From: Deroplatys truncata
Lineage: Eukaryota; Arthropoda; Insecta; Mantodea; Mantidae
Length of the DNA stretch: 64,000 bases
Assembly: GCA_030765065.1 (NCBI GenBank)
Contig: CM060984.1
Span: forward strand, 99,925,488-99,989,487
Reading direction: 5' to 3'
Program-made: the position numbers and the translations under genes
In this document: piece by piece, positions 43,540 to 55,972 of the stretch
Layout: each line of letters begins with the position of its first letter
Numbering within the stretch: position 1 is the stretch's first letter
Notes under the pieces: generated by a model
What the model was told of the DNA's origin: nothing
The model's input: the letters and a program-made list of their open reading frames with translations, nothing else
The model's database searches: none

Positions 43540-43960
43540 GATATTCAAATCTTTAAAAATTGGGTCGCTACATATGGCTTTCCATAATGCCCCAAGAAAT
43601 AAAATAATAGCCACAATGTCTAAAAATACAATTCATAAAATTCAAACAATAACAATGCATATCTCGGAAATGGCTGATGCCACGATAAAAGTTATTTGAA
43701 ATAAATTGCGTGTTTTAAAGGTCTACATTTTTTGGTGAAGTAAGTTTTTCTCTATCTTTCACAGCTTATCAGTTTCACGGAATTATACAACATTCATTCC
43801 GAATGAAGAGGACTTCATAGGCTATTTACATAAAATAATAGATGTGCTTTTTATTGGACATACAAATCCACGTGTATTAGCATATGGTATTTTAATTTAA
43901 ATCGTTAGAGCCATTTTGGATTGATATTTGGACACTTCAAAGGTGTTTACTTACGGTATT
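43540..43960 (+). mobile_element. Family H copy, truncated both ends
   Basis: A plus fragment: GGGTCGCTACATATGGCTTTCC, ATATCTCGGAAATGGCTGATGCC, GAATGAAGAGGACTTCATAGGC, GGTATTTTAATTTAAATCG. It stops before the microsatellite. Confidence 0.65.
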
Positions 43961-44716
43961 ATTTTTTCCAGGAAAAAATATGTTACACAAACTCTAATCT
44001 TTAATTTTGAATAACTATGTTCTATAAATAACATGCACATTTAAAAGCTTAAACCCCACAAATGTCAATCACATGCGTCATTTCAGATGAGACTCGCGTT
44101 TTTAGTTTTTGAAAATTATTTTCTTGGAAATTTAACTATATAGGACCATGGCAATTCATTTATGTATGCTGTTGTTATGTTGAACACAATCTGTGTTAAA
44201 ATTTCAGCTTAAATGCTTAAAATTGTTTAGGAATTTCAGTACTACATACTTTTAAAATATCCTAAATTATAATACGCCCGCTCGATTATGTATATAAGAA
44301 TAGTGAGGAAAATTGGCATAGCTATTAAATATTCATCCTATTGAAGGTTTTCAAATAAAAAAGTTAAAAAGGAAAAAAAAATAAGTAGGCTATTTGGATA
44401 CTTTGCCCTCGAGCCCAATTATAACCCCCTCCTTCGAGAAAAGTACTTAAATCTGTAATGTACCTAACATTACGTAAATTCCTAACCTTTAGGTACATAA
44501 TATTGTATGCACTAACATGCGTATATAAAACATTATATATAAAATTGTATGCCTAATACATGGAGGTTAATGTTAATCGATTCAGCCGTACTTTAAAAGC
44601 AATTGTTTGGCCTTAGAGTAGTGCATATACACGTAACCTCAGGTATTTAGCTAGTATATATACTAATATAATATACCATAATACAATATATATTTTTAAT
44701 GCATACAAATATTGCA
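43961..44716. other. Unassigned AT-rich sequence
   Basis: About 750 bp. Nothing recognised. Confidence 0.4.
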
Positions 44717-45270
44717 GAATATATAAGCAGAGGAAGAACTGTATTCAACCCAAAAACTGCATGTTGAGACTCATCGGAAATGCATTTTTGAGAACCGTGA
44801 ATAAAAAGAGAATTTTTACAAAGAGGTGTATATGTATGCGTGTGTGTGTCTGTCACATAACTCAAAAATGAAATTATCTGTATTTAAGTTCAGCATCCTC
44901 CAAGGAAAAAATATGCATATTTTCAAGGAAATTCCGAAGTCAAACTACCCTTTACATGGAAAATGTATTTATTTTCTGAAAAATGGCTCTAATGACTTTA
45001 ATTAAAATATCACGTATTTAAGGTATTTGTATGATTATTAAAATGTATATCTAGAGCTTTCTATGAATAACTTGTGAAATCCTCTTTATTTTGAATGAGT
45101 TTTGTATACTTTTTATAGCGGATATCATAAGAGATAGCCAAAAACTTACTACACAAAAATGCAGATCTCAACAAAACATACACTATAATTTATTTGTGGC
45201 ATTAACCATTTCCAAGATTTTCTTTGATACTCTGGTTTGAATTTTTAAATAATTATACTTTTTTTTTCAA
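44717..45270 (-). mobile_element. Family H copy, diverged
   Basis: A minus fragment from AGCAGAGGAAGAACTGTATTC through CGTGTGTGTGTCTGTCACATAAC to ATTTCCAAGATTTTC. The 5' third is missing. Confidence 0.65.
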
Positions 45271-45780
45271 ACCTTTTAAGGATTTGAATATTGCTTTATT
45301 GTGTATTATATATATAAAATGTGTGTGTAGAGGAGAATTTAATAATTTATATGAATAAGGATTAAGATATAAATATAAAACTTACACGTATATATTTATA
45401 AACATAGCATACAATACAGAAACATATACCATACCAACAAATGTGGGAATTATACAAATATAAACAGGAACAAATACACAAACACAAACAAGATAGAGCA
45501 ATGAGAGAAGAAAATTAATTAAACAACAAGTTATGTAGGGGTAATAAAGGAAATAAAAAGTGTACTGCTTATCAGTACAATATTTGCCGGATATTGACGT
45601 TTTAGTAGTTTAGAAATTAAATAGTTTACATAAATAATTAGTTTACAAGACTATTTAGAAAAAATTTACTATTAGTAGTAACTTCCCAGTTAACCGAATA
45701 TTGCTGCATTCCAGCAAATAGTAAGTTCAATGGTAAGTGTGTTACCCATTTGTAATAATTTTTTAGCTTTAGTTATTCTT
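45271..45780. other. Unassigned AT-rich sequence
   Basis: About 510 bp of A/T-rich DNA with many ATA and ACA runs. Nothing recognised. Confidence 0.4.
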
Positions 45781-46608
45781 ACTTTCTCTACTACGTAGTA
45801 GTAAGTATTCCACCCAAAAATTCGATACCGAGATTTCACCGGAAATATATGTTTTCAGACCTCCTGAATCCAAAAAATGTTTTTTTTGAAACATGTCCTT
45901 GTGTGTGTCTGTATGTCTGTTAACAGCATAAGTCAAAAACGAACAGTCGGATAAACACCGAACTTGGTATTTATGTTCAGTATCTTCCAGAGATGCGACA
46001 CGAAGGTTTTCAAGAAAATCCCCCTACCCCAGATTACCCTTTATATGGAGCATTTTTCGAAAATTTAAATTTTCTCAAAAATGGCTCTAAAGATTTTGAT
46101 TAAAATATCATATGTTTAAGATATTTTCATGACAAATGAAATGTATATCTCGAATTTTCTGGGAATGTCTCCAAAAGTATTCTTCATTGTGAACGACTTT
46201 TGCATAACTGGTAAACCATAAGAGATAGACAAAAGTTTACTACACAAAAATGTAAATCGCGATAAAATACACAATTTATGTCATATATTTTTTTGTTGAG
46301 TGAACCATTTTCGAGATATTGCTTGTTATCCCCTTAATTTTTCCAATACTTATACTTTTGTCTCATACTCGTTATTCATTTTTTTGTCCTGGTAATGCAA
46401 AGAGAATGGAATACTGCACATAGCAACCAGCTCTTAAGATATTTGACTATCGCTTAAAGCCTACCAATTCCCCTTGTATCTACAAGAAAATTAGCAATAA
46501 GACTAACATCTCGATATCTCGACTAACATGAAGCATATGGGGAATAAGCGTTTGTAAAAATAGTTTGTACAGGAGTAGAGAAAGTCATGTGAGTGTAGCA
46601 CATCAGAT
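45781..46608 (-). mobile_element. Family H copy, full length, subtype B
   Basis: A minus copy of about 828 bp from ACTTTCTCTACTACGTAGTA to AGCACATCAGA. About 10 bp are missing after the 3' hairpin, and the TG tract is short. Confidence 0.85.
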
Positions 46609-47235
46609 TTTTATTTTATATTATTATTTTATTATTGTTTTGTTTTAGTTTATTCCTATTAATTGTTACCTATGTATAAGCAAAATCTTAAAAATAATAT
46701 TTAGCATAATAATTTTTGAAGTTGAGTTACAAAGTAAAAGTTTGCAATGTACGCACCGGTGTAGGGAATAAGTACTGGGACAGAATATTTCAGATTTTTA
46801 AAATTTATGTATGTATTTATCATCTATCATCATGATGTAGATAGAAGAATAATCTTTAATGGGAATTGTTAGTAGAAGAATGTTTGGAGAAAGACATGCT
46901 GTATTTTTGCCGCGTAATTCAAATTCACCTCCAGATAATATGATTGCGCCTTTAACAAACCATGAATAAATCACCGAAAGCCGCGTTTATCCCTCAAAAT
47001 TGTCAACTGGTTCAGCTACTGCCCTGCCCCACAAACGTCGCTTGATTCCACAACAGCTCATTCCTCACAATTATAACCCATTTCACCAACACCTCCTACC
47101 TCATTCATCACAATTATTACCCAGTTGAGCAGTGCCTCATCGCTCACAGTGGTCATCGAATGCGGCCTCGTAACCTTCAACATCCAACAGAGATCAAGCC
47201 TTCTATAGTAAACAAATTTGGATGTATATATTTTT
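46609..47235. other. Unassigned sequence with a short tandem pattern
   Basis: Between about 47053 and 47140 two related units of roughly 48 bp share CTCATTC-TCACAATTAT-ACCCA. Otherwise nothing recognised. A C-rich stretch near 47010-47180 has no supported coding frame. Confidence 0.4.
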
Positions 47236-48109
47236 ACTTTCTCTACCACGTACATAGTAGGTAGAGAAGGTATCGCATTCTACCCAAAAATTCAATATCG
47301 AGATTCCACTGGAAATACATGTTTTGAGGGCCTCTGATTCCAAAAACAGCATTTTAAGAAAAAAGTCCGTGTGTGTGTGTCTTTGAACAGCATAACCCAG
47401 AAACTCGGATGAACACCAAACTTGACATTTAGGTTCGGTACTTTCCAAAATAGCGACACGAAGATTTTCAAGCAAATTCCCCATCTTTGTTTTACATGGA
47501 ACGTTTTTGAAAATTTTTGATTTTCCAAACAAGGCTCTAAAGATTTTAATTAAAGTATCACACATTAAATATATTTATTATATTTATTTATTTAAGTGCT
47601 AACTTCAAACGTGATTATACACTGACCTTAACCCTAATTAACCTAGTTAAGATATTTATATGACAAATTAAATGTATATCTTGGGTTTTCTGATAATAGC
47701 CTGTGAAGTCCTCTTCATTTGGTAGGAATTTTGTATAGTCTTCTATAAACAGTCGCACGATTTATTCCCTATAACTTTTTATGTGGCATCGGGCGTTTCC
47801 GAAATATCCGTTATTAATCATTCCATTTGTTCAATACTTTGTCATTCTTTTTAAGTCCGTCGATTTTCAGTTGTTTCATTGCATGGAAACAGTATGGCAT
47901 TTTAAGGCCAGCGTTTAGCGTCCAGTTCGTAAACATTTGACTATCGCTGTTCTCTTTGTATCTATAACGAAATGTGTAATGTGGCTATTTTACAATGGTT
48001 TATTTGGATTAAAATTTAGTAGAAAAATAAGCTTTAGTTAGAATACCTTGTATACCCACTAATAAACGACAGAGAGTAGAGAAATTCATATGAATGTATT
48101 ACATCAGAG
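47236..48109 (-). mobile_element. Family H copy, full length, older subtype
   Basis: A minus copy from ACTTTCTCTACCACGTACAT to ATTACATCAGAG. About 80 bp of foreign sequence (47575-47650, TTATTTATTTAAGTGCTAAC...TTAACCTAGTTAAG) interrupts it between ATATATT and AAGATATTTATATGAC. Confidence 0.75.
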
Positions 48110-48113
48110 TTTT

Positions 48114-48680
48114 AATTTCTCTACTAGTATAGTAAGTAGGGGAAGTATTGTATTCCAATAAAAATTTCGATGTCGAAATTTCACCGGAGGTATATATTTT
48201 GAGGTCCCCTGAACCCAAAAAAAGCCTGTTTGTGATCAGCATAACTTAAAAAACGAAACGTCGGATAAATACCAAACTTGGTATTTAGATATAGCACCTT
48301 CCAAAGGTGCGACATGAAGATTTTACGAAAATTTGCCCACCCAAAACTACCCTTTTTATGGAAGATAGTTATTTTTTTATTTTCTAAAAAATATCTCTAC
48401 GAATTTGATCAAATGCTGTATATTATAGATATTTAAATGCCAAATAAAATGTATATCTTAAATTTTCTGCGAGTAGCCTTTAAAGTCCTATTCATTCGGA
48501 AGGAGTTGTTTATAATCTTGTATAACTGGTAGACGTTAAGCGATAGACGAAAACGTACTACACAAAAATGTAGACCTCTTTAAAACATACAATTTATTTA
48601 ATATAAGTTTTTTGCGCCATCAGCTATTTCCAGGATATCCGTTATTAACGACTCGAATTGTACAATACTTACAAGTTATG
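48114..48680 (-). mobile_element. Family H copy, 5' third missing
   Basis: A minus copy beginning AATTTCTCTACTAGTATAGT directly after the previous copy's end, head to tail, and decaying after CGACTCGAATTGTACAATAC. The TG tract has been deleted. Confidence 0.7.
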
Positions 48681-49090
48681 ACAGTTTTAAACGTATAATG
48701 AAAAATTTCCAAAGAATCTCTTTCATTGCATTATACGAGGGTTCATTGTACAACCCTATGCTTATTTAATATATCTATGAACTTACAGCTATGTCAATTG
48801 AACAAGTTATTCGAAAATGCAACCTCAATCTATAGAAAAAAGAGAACGTACATTTGAGATAATTATAAGACACTTCATTAGTTCATTGGGGGATTAAATG
48901 GCAGTATTTACGCACAAAGTACGACAGATTACGTCAAAGATCTCTTTACGCAGATTAATATTTAGACATTTCTGATGAATTTGGTATATCATTCATCATT
49001 TTAATTGATTAAAGGTATGTTTAGTATAGTTTTTCAATTATTTTTATAAATGATTTATAATGAAATTTCTTATGCATTTGTTCAGTTAAA
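48681..49090. other. Unassigned AT-rich sequence
   Basis: About 410 bp. Nothing recognised. Confidence 0.4.
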
Positions 49091-49915
49091 TCTGATGCGT
49101 TACATTCACATGACTTGCTGTACCCTGTATCCTTTATTAATGATTATACAAACTATTCTTAATAAAGCTTATTCTTCTATCTGTTTCATCTTAATCCAAA
49201 TATACTTTTGCAGAAATAGCTACATTACACATTTAGTTATAGATACAAAGGGAACAGCAACAGTCAAATGATTAAGAATTGGGCGCTATACGTTGACCTT
49301 AAAATTTCATACTGATTCCATGCATTCGCGAGAAACAACTGAATGTTGACAGTACTTAAAAATAATGGCCAGTATTGAACAATTCGAGCCTTTAATAATG
49401 GATATCTCAGAAATGGCTTATGTTACAAAAAACTTATTTGAAATAAATTGGTTTTAAAGATATCTACATTCTTTTATTATGTACGTTTTTGTCTATCGCT
49501 TAACGTGTACCAGTTATACAAGATTATACAAAATTTCTTCCAAACGAAGTACACTTCATAGACTATTCCTAGAAAGCTTAAGACACACATTTTATTTATA
49601 ATGTAACAAATGGTACTTTAATTAAAATCGTTAAGAGCATTATTTTGAGAAAATCATAATTTTTGAAAAGTTTTCCATGTAAATTGTATTTTGGGGTGGG
49701 GGATTTTCTTGAAACACTTCGTTTCGCACCCTTGAAAGGTGTTGAACTTAAATAGGAAGTTATGTTGTTCACAGATAAACATACATACACGGTCGTTTTT
49801 CTAAAAATGAAATTTTGGAATTTAGGGAACCTCAAAACACATGTTTCCGGTGAAATCTCGACATTGAATTTTTGGGTGGAACACTGTAGGTACTTCTGCT
49901 ACTTATACACTATAG
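49091..49915 (+). mobile_element. Family H copy, full length but decayed 3' end
   Basis: A plus copy from TCTGATGCGTTACATTCACATG to a degraded hairpin (CTGCTACTTATACACTATAGAG). It follows an A-run as in other copies. Confidence 0.7.
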
Positions 49916-49983
49916 AGAGCTTATTAGCTTGCGTAAGAATGGTGTGTAGAAGGTATATAAAAATAAACGATTGTGCGTGTTGT

Positions 49984-50018
49984 TAGTGTTGTGAAAGTTA
50001 TGTGAAAACAACATAAGA
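49984..50018 (-). repeat. Solo family H 5' terminus
   Basis: GTGTTGTGAAAGTTATGTGAAAACAACATAAGA is a diverged minus-oriented end fragment, the third example of such an end just beyond a plus copy. Confidence 0.4.
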
Positions 50019-51465
50019 TTTTTATTTTCACCTCTGCCTCAGCTGCACTGTAGACACGCACGTAGTCATCCTTTAACCCAATGGTTAACAACCAGAGATA
50101 CATATTTCAAATTGTTCTTCAAATTTTGGAGAGGAAATAGATTCGATATAAGCACTCGATTACCTTTTGCCACGTGCGAGTGAATGTTCCTCATAAAACC
50201 ACGCAGTTACGGACACGAGGATACCCTGACCGTCGCGAGGCATTATTCCTTGAGTGGCGGCAAACTGGGTCAGCCGATACTCTGTCCATAAACACTATCA
50301 ACACCAATCACTTTAACATGCATCTCGACGTTGTGAACGGAATTGACGGACAAACCACAACACAGAATCTAGAGCGTGTAGTGCTAGAGAACAGAACATC
50401 AGGTTTTGGAAAAGACAACAACGATACTGTATTATAAGTAGAGATAGACAGAATATATAGAAAAACTTGTCAAGATAAGAAAATGTGTAGAAAATGATCC
50501 CAAAATATTAAAAATATATACATTTTAAGCAAAAGAGGTTTTTAATTTAAGGTTTTGGAGCAGGTTCACTTATTATTTTAAAAAATAGGCGTTTTAGATC
50601 TTTCCCGAGATTTAATAATACAATAACAAATTAAATATAAAACACTATATAGAGTTTATAGATTGTTAAACATTGTAAAACACTAATTATAAAAAAATAG
50701 GAGAGGAAGTTACTGGTTGCTTTGTAAATACTAATTACAATATGTCACTAAAAGCATCGGTTATTGAAAGTAAAACCTCTTCACGAATATTGAGTGTTTA
50801 ATTTCGCACGTGACATTACATAGACGACATTCTAAATTTTCTCACCTGTACATGACATGTTGGAAAAAGTGGCTTGGACTTTCTAAATGTGTCTCAAAGA
50901 AAACTACCATAGCGAAAAATCGTAAATCTTACTGAAGATATACGTAGATTTTGGTAAGATATGAAGATATTTACCAAAATATTATTAAGTATTTTGTCAT
51001 GTGCAATGAATTATGCACACTGAAAAAACGCAAGAAATACTTGTCCCCACAATTCTAACAAGCTTGGTTTAGAATATGAAGTTTCATATTTTGTCTGTGT
51101 TTAATTATAAGCTAATATATGCACAACTAAACTATTCAGTTTAAAATACCAAGTGTAACCCCAACATTCATGTAATAGTGAACCCTTGATTCCTTGTTTT
51201 ACGAAAACTTGGAGTCCAACGACTATATTTCGAGACTTTATAGTCCTGCAAAAGGATGTGTTTAACAATGAAAAAAATTAGTGAATTCACTGAAAGTGAA
51301 GCAGCAATATAATGGACAAGCTTTAATTACTCTATTTATCTACTACTCTATGAAAGGAAGCGTTACAGTGAACCCAAACATTCAATACTTACGAAATGAA
51401 CTTTCTATAATTTCGTATAACTAGCAAACAACAAGAGATAGGCAAAACTCACTAAAAACTACTTA
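50019..51465. other. Unassigned sequence
   Basis: About 1.45 kb. An 87-codon plus frame (50174-50437, starting MRVNVPHKTTQLRTRGYPDR) is GC-richer than its surroundings and lacks recognisable motifs or good splice donors. The rest is AT-rich with no repeat recognised. Confidence 0.35.
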
Positions 51466-51599
51466 TGTCATACAGGTGGCCCAACCGCGCCGTATTTCAC
51501 ATGTGTAGATATCCCTTCGTGCGTTAAAAGAGTTGCAGAATTCAACGGGGCAAATCCAAACAAACGCAAGTCAGTGGTGAACTGGCGCAATAACGTGAG

Positions 51600-51745
51600 C
51601 AACTTCGTTCTACTCCTCTTGCTTATCAGCGAAGACTGAGCAACACTCGTCACACTTCTCCTTTCTTCCAGTTTCCCGATGATTCTTCCCGTGTGAAGTC
51701 ATCCAAATGGTGTCTACGGGCTAAGTTGCAATGAAGAACACCACT
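51600..51745 (-). pseudogene. Tc1-like transposase N-terminal fragment
   Basis: The minus strand reads HHLDDFTR (51695-51717) followed, after frame damage, by a GNWKKGE-like run and TSVAQS. In insect Tc1-like transposases this is the start of the paired-like helix-turn-helix (HLDDFTRGRIIGKLEEGRSV and following). Only about 50 codons are recognisable and there is no catalytic domain. The adjacent 61-codon frame (51468-51653) continues it out of frame. Modest confidence, from memory of the family. Confidence 0.45.
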
Positions 51746-52098
51746 GCAGTGCACCGTAACAGCTCGCTAATTGCCACACACCCTTGTCCTGTTTCGTCAA
51801 CTGCCCCGTGTTGCGGGACCAGACGCATTTGGCACTATAGGCTCGCTACACTCACGCCATGTGACATCCAGCTTTTTGTGTACGTGTGAGAAACCTCTGG
51901 TAACATGTTCCCGCACCTCCACATACTTCCATCAAGTAGTTCATTTGTTATTTACTTTACCCTTCTCGTTCTTAAGTTTTGCACACTAGTGTATTATTGC
52001 GCACTATACACATATTAGAGTAAATCAAAACTTAAAGCAACATAACGAAAGCTAGCAGACATGAAAGCACGTAATGTGTATCACTGGCAATTGTTCCC

Positions 52099-52099
<1 letters not shown>

Positions 52100-52133
<34 letters not shown>
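52100..52133. repeat. (ATT)n microsatellite
   Basis: About eleven ATT units directly preceding, and replacing the head of, the SINE fragment at 52134. Confidence 0.9.
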
Positions 52134-52134
<1 letters not shown>

Positions 52135-52300
52135 GTAAAGCCGGTGGTCCCGTGTCGTAGATTTACGGCACGTAAAAGAACCTCAAGCCTGATAAGAGGC
52201 CTCTGAGCAAAATTACCGGTCTTTCACGCCCAGTATAGAATGGGACGCTAAGAACCAGAGCAGTTAAAGAGCGTCCATAAATAAAAACTAAATTTATTTA
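52134..52300 (+). mobile_element. SINE fragment with conserved central domain
   Basis: AAGTAAAGCCGGTGGTCCCG to AAAGAGCGTCCATAAATAAA matches 37874-38016 closely. It keeps a segment (CACGCCCAGTATAGAATGGGA) that the other copy has lost. The tRNA-like head is missing. Confidence 0.8.
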
Positions 52301-52317
52301 TTTTTCAAAACAAAATG

Positions 52318-52896
52318 GCGGATAATTTGGTATTTAAGTTCAGTATCCTCAAAAGATGTGATCTGAAGATTTTCAAGAAAATCCCTCCATTTACTAACAT
52401 TTACATGGAACATTTTTCGAAATTTTTTATTTTCTCAAAAATCGTATAACGATTTTAATTAAAATATCATATGTTAATGATATTTAAAACGGACAAAATG
52501 TGTATCTTCAATTTTCTGGGAACAGCCTGTGAAGTTCTCTTCATTCGGAAGGAATTTTTTATAATTTTGTATAATTGGTAAACGTTAAGCGAAAGACAAA
52601 ACGTACTACACTAAACTTAGCCATACTTTGAAAGTCCTGTTGATTTTCAGTTGCTTCTCGCGATGTCGAGGAAATAGTATGGATTTTAGGGTCAGCGTGA
52701 AGCGTCCAGTTCTAAACCATTTGAATTTCGCTGTTCCCTTTATATTTACAACGAAATTTGCAATGCCGCTACTTCCGGAAAGGTTTATTTCGAATAAAAC
52801 GAAACAGGTAGGAAAATAAACTTTCGTAAGAATAAATTGTATACCCGCTAATAAGCGGTAGAGGGTAGAGAAGGTCATGTGAATGTAATAAGTCAG
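52318..52896 (-). mobile_element. Family H copy, 3' third missing
   Basis: A minus fragment from GATAATTTGGTATTTAAGTTC to GAGAAGGTCATGTGAATGTAA, starting just beyond the microsatellite position. Confidence 0.7.
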
Positions 52897-52959
52897 ATGT
52901 TTTAATGTCTTATTACACATTTTGAAGTGTTAAGTTAGCATTGTTTTGTTTCGTAATGA

Positions 52960-53110
52960 CATGTAAAGAGTGTAATTTCAAAGCCAGCATATAGCGACCA
53001 GCTGCTGTGTCTGTAGCTATACTGAAATGTGTAGTGAAACAGTTTCTGCAAATGTTCATCCTGATTAACTAAAAATAAGTAGAAAAACAAACTCTTGTAA
53101 GGAAATTTTG
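52960..53110 (-). repeat. Old family H 5' segment
   Basis: CATGTAAAGAGTGTAATTTC, CATATAGCGACCAGCTGC, GTTTCTGCAAATGTTCATC and TGTAAGGAAATTTTGTAG follow the order of the 5' region of a minus copy; strongly diverged. Confidence 0.5.
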
Positions 53111-53574
53111 TAGAAGAAATTTAAAAATAAACGTGAATATATGTACAGTGCATTTGATTTAAGCCGAAACCTGGAAAGTAGAAAGAGATTACACTATAAT
53201 CCACACGGCAGTTGGTAATCCTTAACTGTCTAATCTCAAAAACTTTACTATTGAAACTTATTATTTAAAATCTTGGTTAGGTTCAAACATGAAATTTAAA
53301 ACAAAACAACCAACACCCGCTTAGAACAATACGAAAGCCAGCGAAGCAAGAACAAGTAAAGCTATCTCACTACCAAAGGTACAACTGACTAGGCAGTAAA
53401 GGTAACTGTGAGAGGGTTTCTCAGCACTCGGAGGTCTTTAAAGCACCGCCCCTCCAAAACCGGCCAGTTAGCGTCAAAATGTTTTTTCTGCTTCAACTTA
53501 AAGCTCACGTACTGTAATCTATGTATATGTGTATGTATGTAATGTAACACCAGACGTTTTCGTTTTATGCTACT
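53111..53574. other. Unassigned sequence
   Basis: About 460 bp. Nothing recognised beyond a short TATG-rich stretch near 53520. Confidence 0.4.
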
Positions 53575-54080
53575 TGCCCTCAATATGTAGAAGTATTGCA
53601 TTTCACCCAAAGTAAGATGTGATTTCACCAAAAATATGCATTTTTAGGTATCCTGAAGCCAAAAAAGGAGCACTTTTAGAAAAATATCCATGCATGTGAA
53701 TGTTTGTGTGTTTATGTCTGGTGTCTGTTTGTAAATAGAACTCATAGAAGAAATGCCGAATAAATCAAGAAAATCCCTCCACCCCAAACTACAATTTACC
53801 TGAAAATTTTGTTAGTTTTTTATTTTCTCAAAAACGATTTTGAATGAATAGCCTGTATTAAAGATATTTACATTACACATAAAATGCATGTATTGAATTT
53901 TCTGAGAATAGGATTTGTAGTCCTCATTTTAAATGAATTTGTATTATTTTGTATGAATGGTAAACCATAAGAGACAGACAAAATCTTACTATATAAAAAT
54001 GTAGATCTCGTTAAAACACGTAGTTTTCTTTAACTAACATTTTGTGGCATCATCCATTACCAGGCTAACAGTTTTTATTG
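53575..54080 (-). mobile_element. Family H copy, diverged, truncated
   Basis: A minus fragment from ATATGTAGAAGTATTGCATTTC to ATCATCCATTACCAGG, with a TG-containing segment near 53695-53735. The 5' third is missing. Confidence 0.6.
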
Positions 54081-54106
54081 CTACTTTCTAGCACTTTCTT
54101 ATTTTT

Positions 54107-54763
54107 ACTTTCTCTACCACGTACATAATAGGTAGAGAAGATATTGCATTCCACCCAAAAATTCTCTACATAAATTTCACGTAAATACAAGTTTTATCTT
54201 CCTAGGATGGCACACGAAGATTTTCAAGAATATCCCCCCAACGCAACTATCCTTTACAGGAACATTTTTCGAAAATGTTGATTTTCTAAAATATGGCTGA
54301 CGATTTTGATTAAAACACCATATATGAAATATATTTAGATTACAAATAAAATTTTTATGTTGAATTTTGTGGGAATAACCTTTGAAGACCTCTTCATTCG
54401 GAAGGAATTTTGTATAAACTTGTATAATTGATAAACACTAAGCGACGGCCGAAAGCGTACATACAAAATATGCAGATCTCTTTAAAACATACAGTTTATT
54501 TAAAATAAGTTTTTTGTGGCATAAACCGTTTCTGAGATATCCGTTATTAAATGTTCGAATTATTCAATATTTGTCTTTTAAAGTCCCATAGACTTTCAGT
54601 TGTTCTCTTTGTATCTAAACGAAAAATAAGTATGTAGTTATTTTTGCAAATGTTTATGTGGATTAAAATGTACAGATAGAAAAATAAACTTTAGTAAGAA
54701 TAGTTTTTATGCCCCTTAATAAAGATAAGGGTAGAGAAAGTCATGTGAATATACCACATCAGA
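54107..54763 (-). mobile_element. Family H copy with internal deletion
   Basis: A minus copy with both ends (ACTTTCTCTACCACGTACAT; ATACCACATCAGA). The microsatellite region is deleted: the sequence goes from TACAAGTTTT directly to ATCTTCCTAGGATGGC. Confidence 0.75.
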
Positions 54764-54772
54764 ATTTTTGAG

Positions 54773-54948
54773 GTGTTGTGTCTCGCGATGTCATTAAAGG
54801 AATATGGAATTTCAAGACCATTATAAATAGCGAACCGCTTTAAAACATTTGACTATCGCTTGAGCCTTCTTCCTCCCCATTGTACCTATAACGAAAATGT
54901 GTAATATAACTATTTCTGCAATCGTTTATCTCAATTAAAATGAAGAGA

Positions 54949-54950
<2 letters not shown>
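54773..54950 (-). repeat. Old family H 5' segment
   Basis: A minus segment from TGTGTCTCGCGATGTCATTA through TTTGACTATCGCTTGAGCC to CAATTAAAATGAAGAG, ending in the GA microsatellite. Confidence 0.55.

Positions 54951-54981
<31 letters not shown>
54941..54981. repeat. (GA)n microsatellite
   Basis: A GA run of about 40 bp with one early interruption. Confidence 0.9.
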
Positions 54982-54983
<2 letters not shown>

Positions 54984-55129
54984 GTGAACCTAGGCTTTCA
55001 CGGTCGGTATTATTAGTAAATTAATGGTGTATGTCTTCTGGTATTTAAAGGCAATGGTCGAAGAATGCAATAGTAAAAGTTGATGTTTGCTCCTTCACTG
55101 AGGAGCTAAAAAGATAAAGGTAAATATTA

Positions 55130-55560
55130 TATAGGGGCCTCCGAAATAGACACCGAAGTAGTCCACAATTGCCCCTTTTACTTCTAACTTGACCCCTGAG
55201 AGTACGTAAGGCGAACAAATCTGGGATTCAATGTGTGCAAGCATGGACGAGGACCCTAACGCTTCCAGATCGAACGCATACGACGCCGCTCAAGCCAACC
55301 TATAAGCTCCTTACCCCGGGGGTCCTCTGAAGGAGAGCCTGCTCCGAGAGCACCCGTTGGCGGGTCAACACGCTGAACATCGTCGCCTGGTCCTTCAACC
55401 CTGAAACAGATGGTGATATAGGAAATGATGGGAACAGAAAATAAGGGATAGAAAGTCGCGGTAGAAGGGAAACAATTCCAGCATTCGCCTACCGACCCGG
55501 GGAAACCACGAAAAACCCATGGCCAGATTGCTCGGTCACAGAAATCGGGCTGGCAATTGT
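55130..55560 (-). mobile_element. tRNA-headed SINE, head truncated
   Basis: On the minus strand: CATGGGTTTTTCGTGGTTTC, GGTAGGCGAATGCTGG, CTGTTTCAGGGTTGAAGGAC, CTCAGGGGTCAAGTTAGAAG, in the same order as the body of the SINE at 17565-18075. Only a trace of the tRNA head remains. Confidence 0.65.
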
Positions 55561-55664
55561 TCGTTTGCCATAGAACACTAAGTTATAAGTACTGTTGGGG
55601 TTGTGGAAGGGGTTGCGCTCTATTTTATTATTTCACCACTGCCTTAAAGCCAGGAAGACATGTG

Positions 55665-55968
55665 TTTTGTAAGACTAGTTTGCAGAAGAGTATGTAGAGA
55701 AAGCCGTGTGAATGCATCATGTCAGATTTTTTTTCCTCGTAGTCATGCAGAGAGTGCATTTCAAAGCTATCATATAGCGACCCGCTTTTAAAAGTTTTGA
55801 CTATCGCTTCAGCCTCCTGTACTCTTCTTGTACTTACGAGATATGTAGGAAAAGTATTTCTGGAAACGTTTATCTCGATTAACAAGGAATAAGTAGAAAA
55901 TAAACCTTTGTAAGAATAGTTTGTGGAAGAATGGGTAGACGGAGTCACGTGAATGTAACACATCACAT
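55665..55968 (-). repeat. Two family H 5' ends, head to tail
   Basis: 55665-55722 is a bare terminus (GTAGAGAAAGCCGTGTGAATGC...CATGTCAGA). 55730-55968 is a longer 5' segment ending ACGTGAATGTAACACATCAC. The next copy follows directly at 55973. Confidence 0.65.
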
Positions 55969-55972
55969 TTTT

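Noticed and set aside
50019..50437. Second host exon after the pyrimidine-rich tract ending CTCTGCCTCAG
   Set aside because: An acceptor-like site and a modest open frame exist, but no convincing donor follows and the composition is unremarkable.
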